Origin: RYN-230 sp963841695 | GTDB lineage: Bacteria; Actinomycetota; Actinomycetes; Streptosporangiales; Streptosporangiaceae | DNA: 64,000 bases | NCBI GenBank assembly: GCA_963841695.1 | Contig: CAWJDQ010000004.1 | Span: 310,001-374,000, forward strand | Direction: 5' to 3' | Shown here: positions 11,265-20,595 of the stretch, in pieces | Layout of the letters: the number at the start of each line of letters is the position of its first letter | Numbering within the stretch: position 1 is the stretch's first letter | Notes under the pieces: model-generated | Told to the model about the DNA's origin: nothing | Databases searched by the model: none | Seen by the model: only the letters and a program-made list of their open reading frames with translations | Made by a program: the position numbers and the translations under genes

Positions 11265-11292
11265 GCCTGCGGGCCCCGGACAGGAGGAGCCG

Positions 11293-11373
11293 ATGCCCGG
11301 TCGATCCTTCACCCAGGTCAGCCACGCCCGGCGGGACCAGGCCGAGCGCCGTGAGCCCGGCTTCGCCCGGTGA
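11293..11373 (+). CDS. 26-residue ORF with strong ribosome binding site, coupled to the LLM gene
   Basis: An AGGAGGAG sequence at 11282-11289 sits at ideal distance before ATG 11293, which opens a 26-codon reading frame (MPGRSFTQVSHARRDQAERR and a further six residues) ending in TGA at 11371-11373. That stop overlaps the GTG start of the oxidoreductase at 11370. The peptide is Arg-rich and resembles no family I know. It may serve only to bring ribosomes to the downstream start. Confidence 0.45.
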   Translation: MPGRSFTQVSHARRDQAERREPGFAR

Positions 11374-12371
11374 GTTCCGTCTCGCTGGACCTGTACGCAG
11401 CGCCCGGCCTGCGGCTGGACGAGGCGGTCGCGGTGGCCACCGCCGCCGAGTCGGCAGGGTTCGGCGGCTTGTGGACGCTGGAAGCGCGCACCGAGCCGTT
11501 CCTGCCGCTGGCCCTGGCCGCCGAGCACACCTCCCGGATCCAGCTGGGCACCGCCATCGCGGTGGCGCTGGCCCGCAACCCGATGATCGTCGCCCACCTG
11601 GCCCACGAGCTCAACCGGTATGCGGGCGGCCGGCTGCACCTCGGACTCGGCCCCCAGGTCGGCGCCCACATCACCCGGCGGTTCGGGGCGGCGTTCGACC
11701 ATCCGGCCGAGCGGATGACGGAGTTCGTCATCGCGTTGCGGGCCATCTGGCGCTGCTGGAACGACGGGGAGCCGCTGGATTTCCGCGGCCGCTACTACCG
11801 GCACGACCTGATGACGCCCGCGTTCGACCCCGGCCCGTCCGGGGTGGGCGAGCCGCGCGTGCTGCTCGCCGCGGTCGGGCCGCGGATGACCGCCGCGGCC
11901 TGCGCGGTCGCCGACGGGCTCATCGCGCACCCGCTGACCTCGCGCCGGGTGGTGCAGGAACAGCTCAGGCCCCGGATTTCCGCGCCGGCCCGGCCCGGCT
12001 TCGAGCTGTCCTGCCCGGTCCTCGTCATCACCGGGCGCAGCGAGGCCGAGCTGGACGAGGCCCGCGCCGCGGTCCGCCGGCAGATCGCGTTCTACGCCTC
12101 GACCCCCGCCTACCGCAGCGTGCTCGAGCTCTACGGGGCGGGTGACCTCGCCGACCGGCTCCGGGTCATGTCCCGCGCCGGGGCATGGGACGCGATGACC
12201 GGCCTGATCCCCGACGAGCTGCTGCGCGAGTTCAGCGTCGAGGCCCCGGCCGCTTCGCTGGCCGGGGCGCTGCGCGCCCGCTTCGACGGGCTGCTCGACC
12301 GGATCATGATCTACGCGCCCTACCCGGTCCCGGCCGGCCTCTGGCCCGCGGCCGGGCTCGGCGCGGTCTGA
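11370..12371 (+). CDS. F420-dependent LLM-class oxidoreductase (TIGR03617-like)
   Basis: A 333-residue TIM-barrel enzyme of the luciferase-like monooxygenase superfamily; members of this subgroup are usually predicted to use coenzyme F420 rather than FMN. Evidence is the overall pattern SAGFGGLWTLEAR, IQLGTAIAVALARNPM, GGRLHLGLGPQVGAHITRRFG and the C-terminal GLIPDELLREF. The GTG start has no good ribosome binding site of its own and overlaps the stop of the 26-codon ORF, so translation is probably coupled. It ends the operon, convergent with the kinase gene. It could oxidise or reduce an acyl-CoA or aldehyde intermediate of the pathway. Confidence 0.85.
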   Translation: MSSVSLDLYAAPGLRLDEAVAVATAAESAGFGGLWTLEARTEPFLPLALAAEHTSRIQLGTAIAVALARNPMIVAHLAHELNRYAGGRLHLGLGPQVGAHITRRFGAAFDHPAERMTEFVIALRAIWRCWNDGEPLDFRGRYYRHDLMTPAFDPGPSGVGEPRVLLAAVGPRMTAAACAVADGLIAHPLTSRRVVQEQLRPRISAPARPGFELSCPVLVITGRSEAELDEARAAVRRQIAFYASTPAYRSVLELYGAGDLADRLRVMSRAGAWDAMTGLIPDELLREFSVEAPAASLAGALRARFDGLLDRIMIYAPYPVPAGLWPAAGLGAV

Positions 12372-12393
12372 CCCGCACGCCAGGGATGGCCGG

Positions 12394-15372
12394 TCAGCGG
12401 ACCTTCCACAGGTAGGCCCGGCCGTCGGTGTCGGTGGTGGCGAGCGTGGTGCCGACCGGGCTGAACGCGACCGAGAACACCGCCCTGCTCAGCTCCCCGG
12501 ACAGGGACCCGGTGGGCTTGCCCACCGGGTTGGTCAGGGTCGCGGCGGGCTTGCTCCCGGGGTTCCCGCTGCGCAGGTTCCATAGGTAGGTCTTGCCGTT
12601 GGTGTCGCCAGTGGCCAGCCACTGGCCGCCCGGGCTGAAGGCCACGCTCTCCACGCCCAGGCTGTCCGGATCGGGCACGGTGATGTGTTTCCCGGTGGCG
12701 AGGTCCCAGACGTAGGTCACCCCGTCCGTCTCGCCGGCCGCGACCGTCCCGCCGTCCGGGCTGAACGCCACCGAGGTAACTTCGGAGTTCCCCGGGTCGG
12801 GCAGGGTGCGGAAGACGCTCGCCGCCGGGTTCCACAGGTACACCTGACCGTCGCTGCCGCCCATGGCGAGCGTCGTGCCCTGCGGGCTGAACGCCACCGC
12901 GGTGGGGCTCACGGCCCCCGGGGGGACACGGACGCCGGGACGTAGCCTGCGGAGACCCGGTCGCCGCGGGGCAGCGTCCACACGTAGGCGGAGCCGTTGG
13001 TGTCGTCGGTGGCCAGCATCCTGCCGTTCGCGCTGAACGCCACCCCCGTGACGCTCGAATCGTGGTGGTCAGACAGCGTGGTGATCCTCCGCCTGGTGCG
13101 CACGTCCCACAGGAACGTGCTGCCGTTGCCGGGGCCGCCGGCCGCGGCCAGCACCGTGCCGTCGCGGCTGAACGCCTCCGCGCCGCCACCGGGGCTGAAG
13201 GTCGCGATCTGCGTTCCGCTCTTCACGTCCCACAGATAAGTCATGCCGTTGGCCTGCGGCGCCTTCGAGCCGCCCGTCGCCCCGGCGGACAGCGTCTTGC
13301 CGTCCGGGCTGAACGTCACGGAGGACAACGTTCCCGGCGGCGGCGGGACGAAGGCGAGGGAGGAGAAGGCTGAGGGGGACGCAGTGCGGCGACCGCCCGC
13401 AGAGCCCAGCAAGTGCGTGCTCATGACCAGGGTCACGAGCACCGCCAGGGCCCCCGCCACCAGGATGCCGCCTCCGGCCAGCGCTAAATAGGTGGCCCGG
13501 CCCCGGCGTGGCTGCCGGCCGTGCTGGGCCCGGTCGGCCGGCCTGGCCGGGGCGGCCGGCAGCTTGGGCGGGGCGCCGGCCTGCTTGCGGGGCGTCGTGG
13601 GCCGGTTGCGGACGCGGTTCGGCCTGCTGCGCGGAAGGCTCGGCCAGGAATCCGGGGCGCTCGGCCGCCGGGGCGGGGTGCCCGGGCGGGCGACGGTGCC
13701 CGGGCGGGCCGGGGCGGCGGGCTCCTTGGCCGGCGCACGAGCGGCCTCGCGGGCCGGGCCGTCGGCGGGTTCCGGGACCGGGGCCGGGGCGTCGGCGATC
13801 TCCGGGGCCGGGCCGCCGGCGGGTTCCGGGGCCGGGGCCGGGGCGTCGGCGATCTCGGGGACCGCGGCGGCGGCGATCTCGGGGGCAGCGGGACCGGCCG
13901 GCTCCGGGGCCGGGGCGGCGGCCGGTTCCGCGACTGGCGGCGGGGCCGCCTCCTGGGCCGGGGCGGCGCCGGCGTGCCGCGGCCGGCGCGCCGGTGAGCC
14001 CCGGGGCGGGAGCGGCCGGCTCCTGGCGCGGCTCGCGGTCCGCGGGACCCGGCGGCTCGCGCCAGGGGCTGAGCGCGTCCTCCGGGGCGCCGGCCAGGCC
14101 GGGCGGGATTACCTTCAGGCCCGGGTCGGTCGCCTGGTCGTCCGGCATACCCGGCTCGTCCGGCTCGTCCGGCGCGTCCGGCGTACTCGGCTCGTCCGGC
14201 AGCGCGGGCTGGCCACCCCAGTTCGCGGCCGGGGAGCGGGCCGCGTAGATCTCACTGGCTTCCGTGTCCTCCCCGGGAGGAGGTTCGGCCACGCCGCCCC
14301 CGGCGGCCGGCGGCGGCATCCGCGGTGACGGGTCTGGATCCGCAGCCGGGGAAACCCGCGGGGCCGGGGACCACGCCGCCCCGCGCGGCGCCGCGTCCTG
14401 GCCAGGGGTGCTGCCCGGACGCAGCAGCCCGGGGTCGGAGGCGGGACCAAGGTGATAGGGCGCCAGGCCCAGCGCGTCACGCAGCGCGTCCGCGAACTCC
14501 CAGCAGGTCTGGTAGCGGTCGGTCTGGGCCTTCGCCAGGGCCTTGGCGATCACGGGATCGATGGCCGCCGGCAGTTCCGGCCGCCGTTCGGTGAGCGACG
14601 GCGGCGGCTTGTTCAGGTGGGCCCAGATCGACGCGAAGCTCTCGGTCCGGTGGAAGGGCGCCTGGCCGGCCAGCAACTCGAACGCCGCGCACGCGAGCGC
14701 GTACTGGTCTGTGCGCCCGTCGACCAGGAGGCCCTCGATCTGCTCGGGCGCGGTGTAATCCGGCGTGCCGAGGAACTGCCCGGCCGCGGTGAGTCCCAGG
14801 GACACCTCCGCGCTCTTGCTCAGCCCGAAGTCCGACAGGTACACGTGGTCAGGCCGCCCGGGCTGCCGGTCCAGCAGGATGTTCGCGGGCTTGACGTCCC
14901 GGTGCACCAGGCCGGCCGCGTGCGCGGCGTCCAGCGCCGCCGCCACCGGGGAGATGATCGAGGCCACCTGCTCCGGGGACAGCGGCCCTTCCCGGCGCAG
15001 CAGCGACCGCACGTCCCCGCCGCGCACCAGGCGCATGGCGATGAACAGGATGTGCCCCACCTCGCCCGCCTCGTACACCGGGATGATGTGCGGGTCGTCA
15101 ACGGCCGCGGCCGCCCGCGACTCGCGGATGAAGCGCTGCCGGAACATGTCGTCGGAGCCCATGGCCGGCGTCATGATCTTCAGGGCCACCAGCCGGTCCA
15201 GCCGCACGTCACGCGCGCGGAACACAACGGCCATGCCGCCCGCACCGACCTGCTCCTCGAGCCGGTATCCCCCCAGCCGTGAGCCTGCGGCGAATCCGGC
15301 CGCCAGATCGGCGTGATGCCCTGGCGACTCCTCGTCCACCGACGCCTCCACGCGTAACTCTGCCCTCGGCAT
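12394..15372 (-). CDS. Ser/Thr protein kinase with C-terminal WD40 propeller, frameshifted
   Basis: About 990 residues in three reading frames. The N-terminal PknB-type kinase shows GAGGMAVVFRARD (Gly loop), VALKIM (Lys), LVHRDVKPANILLD (catalytic loop), YLSDFGLSKS (DFG) and GTPDYTAPEQ. A long Pro/Ala/Glu-rich cytoplasmic linker (about residues 330-620) leads to one transmembrane helix near 13480-13430 and then about seven WD40 blades, each ending in LWD/LWN/VWD-like triplets. So the propeller should lie outside the membrane as a sensor. Frame changes occur near 13990 and near 12930; both heal with one base. The architecture as a whole is common in actinomycete receptor kinases. Confidence 0.85.
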
Positions 15373-15757
15373 CCTATGCTTCCGCCCGGCGGCGGGTCAG
15401 AGCGTAGGAACGCGGATATTAAGTACATAGGAGATGTTGGTTCCGGGGCGCTGGTGTCGCAAGTGTGCCCCCGATCACCCTCCGCCTGCCCCGCCACGGC
15501 CTGCCGCCACGTCACACCACGTCACACCTGCCCCCCGCGTCACGTCACACCTGCCCGCCGCGCCCGCCCGCTGCGCCGCGCCGGCCGCCTGCCGCCGCCT
15601 GGTGCCCTTCCGGCCGCCCGGCGGATCGGCTCCCGCGGGCCGAAGCACGGCAATAACGCCGGAAACGGCTAACCGTACGTTCCGCCCTATTCATGGACGC
15701 GGCGTTTGCGATTACCTCCCGGTGGCGACAAAGAGTCATTGAACGGGGGGCAGGAAA
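15373..15757. other. intergenic region with triplicated CACGTCACACC
   Basis: This 385-bp spacer divides the divergent kinase (-) and SGNH protein (+) genes, so both promoters lie in it. Three copies of CACGTCACACC (15508-15518, 15518-15528, 15541-15551) form a compact cluster. The stretch 15660-15750 is notably richer in A+T and is the likely promoter of the plus-strand gene. No gene is supported. Confidence 0.5.
15508..15551. repeat. three direct copies of CACGTCACACC
   Basis: The 11-bp unit recurs at 15508, 15518 and 15541; the last two copies are followed by nearly the same eight bases (CTGCCC then CC or GCC). The regular pattern in a divergent spacer looks like an iterated protein-binding site, but it could be simple slippage. 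Confidence 0.6.
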
Positions 15758-16609
15758 TTGATCACGAAACGTGCGGCCCGGTCCGCTGAGCAAAGCGATG
15801 AAACCAGGCCATCGGCAGATAAGAAGTCTGCCGCAGTGCATACCGGCGGCTGGATCAGGAAACGGTCACGGCTCGGCTGGTGCGCCGTGGCCGTCCTGAC
15901 CGTGGGGGCGACCGGCGGGTGCGGCCTGCTGCATCAGGCCGCGGCGCCCGCCGGGATGCAGCAGCAGATCTCCCAGGGCGAGCGGGTCAGCGCGGCCACC
16001 GAGGCGCACGCCTCGCCGTCGGCCGGTTCCCCGGGCAGCAGTCCGTCCGCCGCGGGCGCCCCAGGCGCCAGCAACCTGGCCGCCGGCACGCCCACGTCGC
16101 CAGCCACCCCCAGCGAGGTCACCGGCAAGCAGGTCACCGCGATCGGAGACTCGGTCATGGCGGCCAGTGCCATGGCTCTGGCGGCGGCCATGCCGGGCAT
16201 CTACATCGACGCCAAGCCGGACCGGGAGATGCCCGCGGGCCTGGCCATCGTGCGCCGCCTGGCCGCCACCGGCCTGCTGCGCCCGGTCGTGGTGATCGGG
16301 CTCGGCACCAATTACCTGGTCACCACCCGCCAGCTCAACGAGCTGATGAGCATCCTCGGCCCGGACCGCAAGCTGGTCCTTATCAATACGTATGTCCAGG
16401 ATGGATGGAGCAAGCAGGTCAATGCGACGGAAGCGGCCTTTATCCGCCAGCATCCCCAGGTGACTCCGGCCGACTGGTACGACACGATCAAGAACCGGAT
16501 GAACCTGCTCTGGCCGGACCATATCCATCCCGAGATCCCCGGGACCTACGTGTACGCGCGCATGGTCCGCCGGGCGGTCGAGGCCACCCGCGACGTCACC
16601 ACCCGGTAA
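15758..16609 (+). CDS. membrane-anchored SGNH-hydrolase-fold protein
   Basis: A 283-residue protein resembling the periplasmic SGNH domain found at the C-terminus of OafA/acyltransferase-3 proteins, here on its own. After a charged N-terminus comes a hydrophobic segment with a lipobox-like GATGGCG (about residues 50-56), a Ser/Ala/Pro-rich spacer, then GDSVMAA (block I with nucleophile Ser), GLGTN (block III) and DHIHP (block V Asp-His). It should act outside the membrane on O-acyl groups of a cell-wall polymer. TTG 15758 is preceded by a purine-rich GGGGGGCAGGA. Its last 64 bp overlap tail-to-tail with the DUF4097 gene. Confidence 0.75.
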   Translation: MITKRAARSAEQSDETRPSADKKSAAVHTGGWIRKRSRLGWCAVAVLTVGATGGCGLLHQAAAPAGMQQQISQGERVSAATEAHASPSAGSPGSSPSAAGAPGASNLAAGTPTSPATPSEVTGKQVTAIGDSVMAASAMALAAAMPGIYIDAKPDREMPAGLAIVRRLAATGLLRPVVVIGLGTNYLVTTRQLNELMSILGPDRKLVLINTYVQDGWSKQVNATEAAFIRQHPQVTPADWYDTIKNRMNLLWPDHIHPEIPGTYVYARMVRRAVEATRDVTTR

Positions 16610-17602
16610 CTCACGAGGCCGGCCTGGCCGCCCTGGCGGGCCGGGCCTGCGGGCGGCCCCAGCCCGGCCGGGGCCGCCAGCGGGACGGGCTGCTTCCGGG
16701 TGACGATGGTGATGTCCCCGGAGTTGTCACTGGCCGTGATCACGTTCCGGGCCGACGGTGACCGGCGGACGGAGACGGCCGTGCTGCCGAACGAGTTCCG
16801 GGTCTGGACCCGGTAGGCGGTGGGCCCGGCCGGCAACTCGAGCGTGATGCTGCCAAAGCTGTCGGTGACGTCCACCCGCCGCGGGACCTTGGTGAACATC
16901 AGCGTGATGTCGCCAGAGTTGTTGCTGGCCACCACGTGGGCCGCGGCCAGCCCGGTCACCAGAATGCTCCCGAAGCTGTCCTGGAGCCGGGTGTCGCCGG
17001 TCAGGCCCGTGCCGCCTGATGTCGCCGGAGTTGTTGTCCAGCCGGATGCTGCCGTACAGGCCGGAGGCGGCGATGGTGCCGAACGTGTCCGTCAGGCGGA
17101 TGCTCCCGGCCAGCCTGGACGGGGTCAGGTCACCCCAGTTGTCCGACAGCGCGACGGTGCCGCGCAGGCCGCGGGCGTCCAGGGTGCCGAACGAGTCGCT
17201 GACGCCGGCCGGGAGCCCGGCCGGGACGGTGATGCCGAGATCGAGCGAGCAGGTCCCGGCGGGCACCCGGCACTGGGGATCGAGGTCCAGGCCCGCCGCG
17301 GTCGACCGGTGGCTGAACGAGGGCCGGAGGAAGCTGCCGCTCAGATGCCCGCGGACCAGGATCCGGCGGCCGGTGCCGGGCCGCACGGTGAGGTTGCCGT
17401 TGCCGCCGGTCACCCGGACCCGGCCACCGGCCGCCGGAACGCTGAACCCGACCGAATAGCCCGACCTGGCCTGGCCGGCCAGGTAGATGACGGTCCCCCT
17501 GACCCAGCCGTACCCGGCGAACGCGATCAGGGCCAGCACCACCGGGAGGCCGGCGGCGAGGACCGCCCGGCGCGCCGGGGTCAGGGGCAGGGCGGCAGGC
17601 AT
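16546..17602 (-). CDS. DUF4097-family beta-helix protein, frameshifted
   Basis: About 351 residues. An N-terminal membrane segment (RAVLAAGLPVVLALIAFAGY) is followed by repeated short strands of the type DSFGTLDA, DNWGDLTP, DTFGTIAA, DNNSGDI and NSFGSTAV, the hallmark of DUF4097/LiaG-like envelope proteins. One extra base near 17020 shifts the frame; removing it restores DNNSGDI followed by another repeat ending in LQDSFGS. It starts 3 bp after the response regulator and thus belongs to the same operon, suggesting a role in envelope stress. Confidence 0.8.
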
Positions 17603-17604
17603 GG

Positions 17605-18245
17605 CTATCCCGCTCCCAGGTAGCGCAGGACCGCCAGGACCCGCCGGTGATCCTGGTCGGCGGGCGGCAGCCGCAGCTTGGCGAAGATGCTGTTGATGTG
17701 CTTGGCCACCGCGCCCTCGCCGACGACGAGCGTGGCCGCGATGGCCGCGTTGGACCGGCCCTCGGCCATCAGCGCGAGCACCTCGCGTTCGCGGGCGGTC
17801 AGGCTGGCCAGCGGGTGCCGGCTGCGGGCCAGCAGCTGGGCGACGACCTCCGGGTCCAGCGCGCTGCCGCCCGCGGCCACCCGGTCCAGCGCGTCGAGGA
17901 ACTCGGCCAGGTCGGCGACCCGGTCCTTGAGCAGGTAACCGACCCCGCGCGGCCGGTCGGACAGCAGTTCGGTGGCGTAACGCTCCTCGACGTACTGGGA
18001 CAGCACCAGCACGCCGACCCGGGGCCAGCGCTGGCGCACGACCAGGGCGGCCCGCAGCCCCTCGTCGGTGAACGTCGGCGGCATCCGCACGTCGACGACC
18101 GGACGTCCGGCTCGTGCTTGCCCACGGCCCGCAGGAACTCCTCGGCCTCGCCGGCCGCCGCCACCACGTCGTGCCCGGCCTCGGCGAGCAGCCGGGTCAG
18201 CCCCTCGCGGAGCAGGACCGAGTCCTCGGCGATCACGACCCGCAT
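17605..18245 (-). CDS. NarL/LuxR-family response regulator, frameshifted
   Basis: A 213-residue two-component regulator. The receiver starts MRVVIAEDSVLLREG with the acidic pair, the phospho-acceptor Asp lies in the VVDVRMPP region, and the C-terminal LuxR helix-turn-helix reads LTAREREVLALMAEGRSNAAIA and VAKHINSIFAKL. One base is missing near 18105, just before the phospho-acceptor, so the receiver is split between two frames. The ATG overlaps the end of the histidine kinase by 13 bp. It is the likely controller of the DUF4097 gene and possibly the divergent ABC exporter. Confidence 0.88.
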
Positions 18246-19601
18246 GGCAGCTCCGCCTCGATCACGGTCGGCCCGCCGGCCGGGCTGCGCACCGACAGCC
18301 GCCCGTCCACCCCGGCGAGCCGGTCGGCCAGGCCGGCCAGGCCCTGCCCGCCCGGGTCGGCGCCGCCGATCCCGTCGTCGCGGATGACCACGCGCAGCAC
18401 GTCGCCGTGCCGGGAGACGGCGACGTCGGCCCGGGTCGCGCGGGCGTGCTTGGCCACGTTGGTCAGCGCCTCGGCGACTACGAAGTAGGCGATGGCCTCG
18501 GCGGACGCGGACGGCCGGGTGTGCAGGCTGGCGTGCACGGTGACCGGTACCGGGCTGAGCGCGGCCAGGCCGGAGATCGCGGCGTCCAGGCCCCGGTCGG
18601 ACAGCACCGGCGGGTGCACGCCGCGGACCAGGTTGCGCAGTTCGGTGAGGGCCTGCTTGGCCTCGTCGTGCGCCTGGTCGATGATGGCCCGGGCCCCGTC
18701 CGGGTCGTCGGCGAACCGGGCCCGGGCCCGCCCGAGGTTCATGGCCAGGGACACCAGCCGCTGCTGGGCGCCGTCGTGCAGGTCCCGCTCGATGCGGCGG
18801 CGCTCGGCCTCCGCGGAGCCAACCGCCTGGGCCCGGCTGCGCTCGAGCTGGCCGATCCGGACGGTCATGTCCGCGTGGCTGCCCGGCCCGATCAGGTACC
18901 GGGCGACCGCGACATCGGCGGTGGCCAGGGCCCGCGTCACCGGTGGCGCCGCGGCCAGCAGGATGAGCCCCAGCAGCCACCGCCGCGGCATCAGCCCCGG
19001 CGCGGGCAAGCCGGCGTCCAGCTGCCATTTCACGCGGATCAGCAGCCAGGCGAACAACGGCAGCCCCAGCATGGCCAGCGCGAACGACCAGACCGCGACC
19101 ACGATGAACGTCTCCGCCAGGCTGAGCGGCAGGCGGATCAGCGCGTACGCGGCGTGCCGCCAGGCCTTGCGCGACGCCAGCAGCTGCCACATCCGCGCCC
19201 AGCGGCTCGCCCCCGGGTTCAGGTCGGCCGGCGGGGCCTGGAATCCGCTCGCCCAGCGTGATCGCGAACCGGGCCCGCTCGGCCCGGCCGACCTGCAGGC
19301 CCAGCCACAGCGCGGCCACCAGCACGGGCAGGCCGAGCAGGAAGAACCACACCGTGCTGATCCCCAGCAGGCCGAGCGCCACGACCGCGGCGAAGGCCAC
19401 GGCGCCGGTCACCAGGCCGGCCATCAGGTGGATGACGGCCAGCCAGGTCTGCGCGGAGACCACCGGGCCGGCCACCCGCCGCGCCGCCCCGGCCAGCCCC
19501 CCGCCGCCCGTGCGCACGCCGCTGCCGGGATCCCGGCCGCCGGGGAGGTGGCCTGCGGGCAGGCCGGCCGCAGGCCCGGCTCCCGCCCCGCTCTCCGCCA
19601 T
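18233..19601 (-). CDS. NarX/LiaS-type sensor histidine kinase, frameshifted
   Basis: About 455 residues with four or more hydrophobic segments in the N-terminal half (a putative membrane sensor domain), then a HisKA_3 dimerisation motif ERRRIERDLHDGAQQRLV with the phospho-accepting His and a compact HATPase domain containing VAEALTNVAKHA and DDGIGGADPGGQGLAGL. One extra G near 19237 shifts the frame between the first and second pairs of membrane segments. It is coupled to the response regulator and divergent from the ABC exporter at 19814. Confidence 0.87.
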
Positions 19602-19813
19602 CGCTCCTCCGGTGCCCTGGTCCTGGCTCCGACGCTAGAGGAATTCGCAGTGTCCCGCCCATCCCGCAGGATCCCGGGCCGCCGCGGGTGCTAGCACCAC
19701 CCCGGATCCGGGCTCCCGCGGGATGTCGCCGGGCCCCCCCTCTCCGGGACGCTGTCAGCGCCGGGCCATCCGGCCCGGCCCCATCCTGGCGAGCAGCATC
19801 ACGGAGGAAACCC

Positions 19814-20595
19814 ATGAACGCGGACATCACTCCGGGCTGGGCCGGCGGCGGGGCACGTGCACTGACCCGCCCGCGGACCCGCTGATACAGCTCTGCGGCG
19901 TCACGAAGCGCTACGAGGACGACGGGCAGCCCGCCCTGCACGACGCCAGCCTGGCGGTGGCCCCCGGCGAGGCGGTCGCGGTGATGGGGCCGTCCGGCAG
20001 CGGCAAGTCCACCCTGCTCAACCTGATCGCCGGGCTGGACCGGCCGACCAGCGGGACGGTCACCGTGGCCGGGCAGCGGATCGACCGGCTCAGCGAGACC
20101 GGGCTGGCCCGGTTCCGGCGCGAGCAGATCGGCATGATCTTCCAGTTCTTCAACCTGCTGGACGACCTGACCGTGGCCGACAACGTGCTGCTGCCCGCCC
20201 AGCTGGCCGGGATGGCCCGGCGGCAGGCCCGGGCCCGGGCCGATGAACTGCTGGCCGAGCTGCGGATCGAGCAGCACCGGGACGCGTATCCCGGGCGGCT
20301 GTCCGGCGGGGAGCGGCAGCGGGTCGCGATCGCCCGCGCACTGGTCAACCGGCCTGCGCTCCTGCTGGCCGACGAGCCGACCGGCGCGCTGGACACCCTC
20401 ACCGGCGACGAGATCGGCATGCTGCTCCGCGACCTCAACGCGGCCGGGCAGACCCTGGTGCTGGTCACCCACAACCCCGACCTGGCCCGTCACTACGCCA
20501 GCCGCACCGTCCAGATCAGCGACGGCCGGATTCTCCGCAACGAAAACCGCCCGGGCGCCAGCCAGCCTGGCCCGCCGGCCGGGGTGCGGCGATGA
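19814..20595 (+). CDS. MacB-type ABC transporter ATP-binding protein, frameshifted near start
   Basis: An approximately 260-residue ATPase with GPSGSGKST (Walker A), FQFFNLLDDLTV (Q-loop), LSGGERQRVAIARAL (signature) and LLADEPTGALD (Walker B), the LolD/MacB pattern. A strong GGAGG precedes ATG 19814, but that frame runs to an early stop at 19885. Adding one C to the CCC at 19866-19868 joins it to the conserved domain. It overlaps the permease start by 4 bp (ATGA). Regulation by the adjacent two-component pair is likely. Confidence 0.88.
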
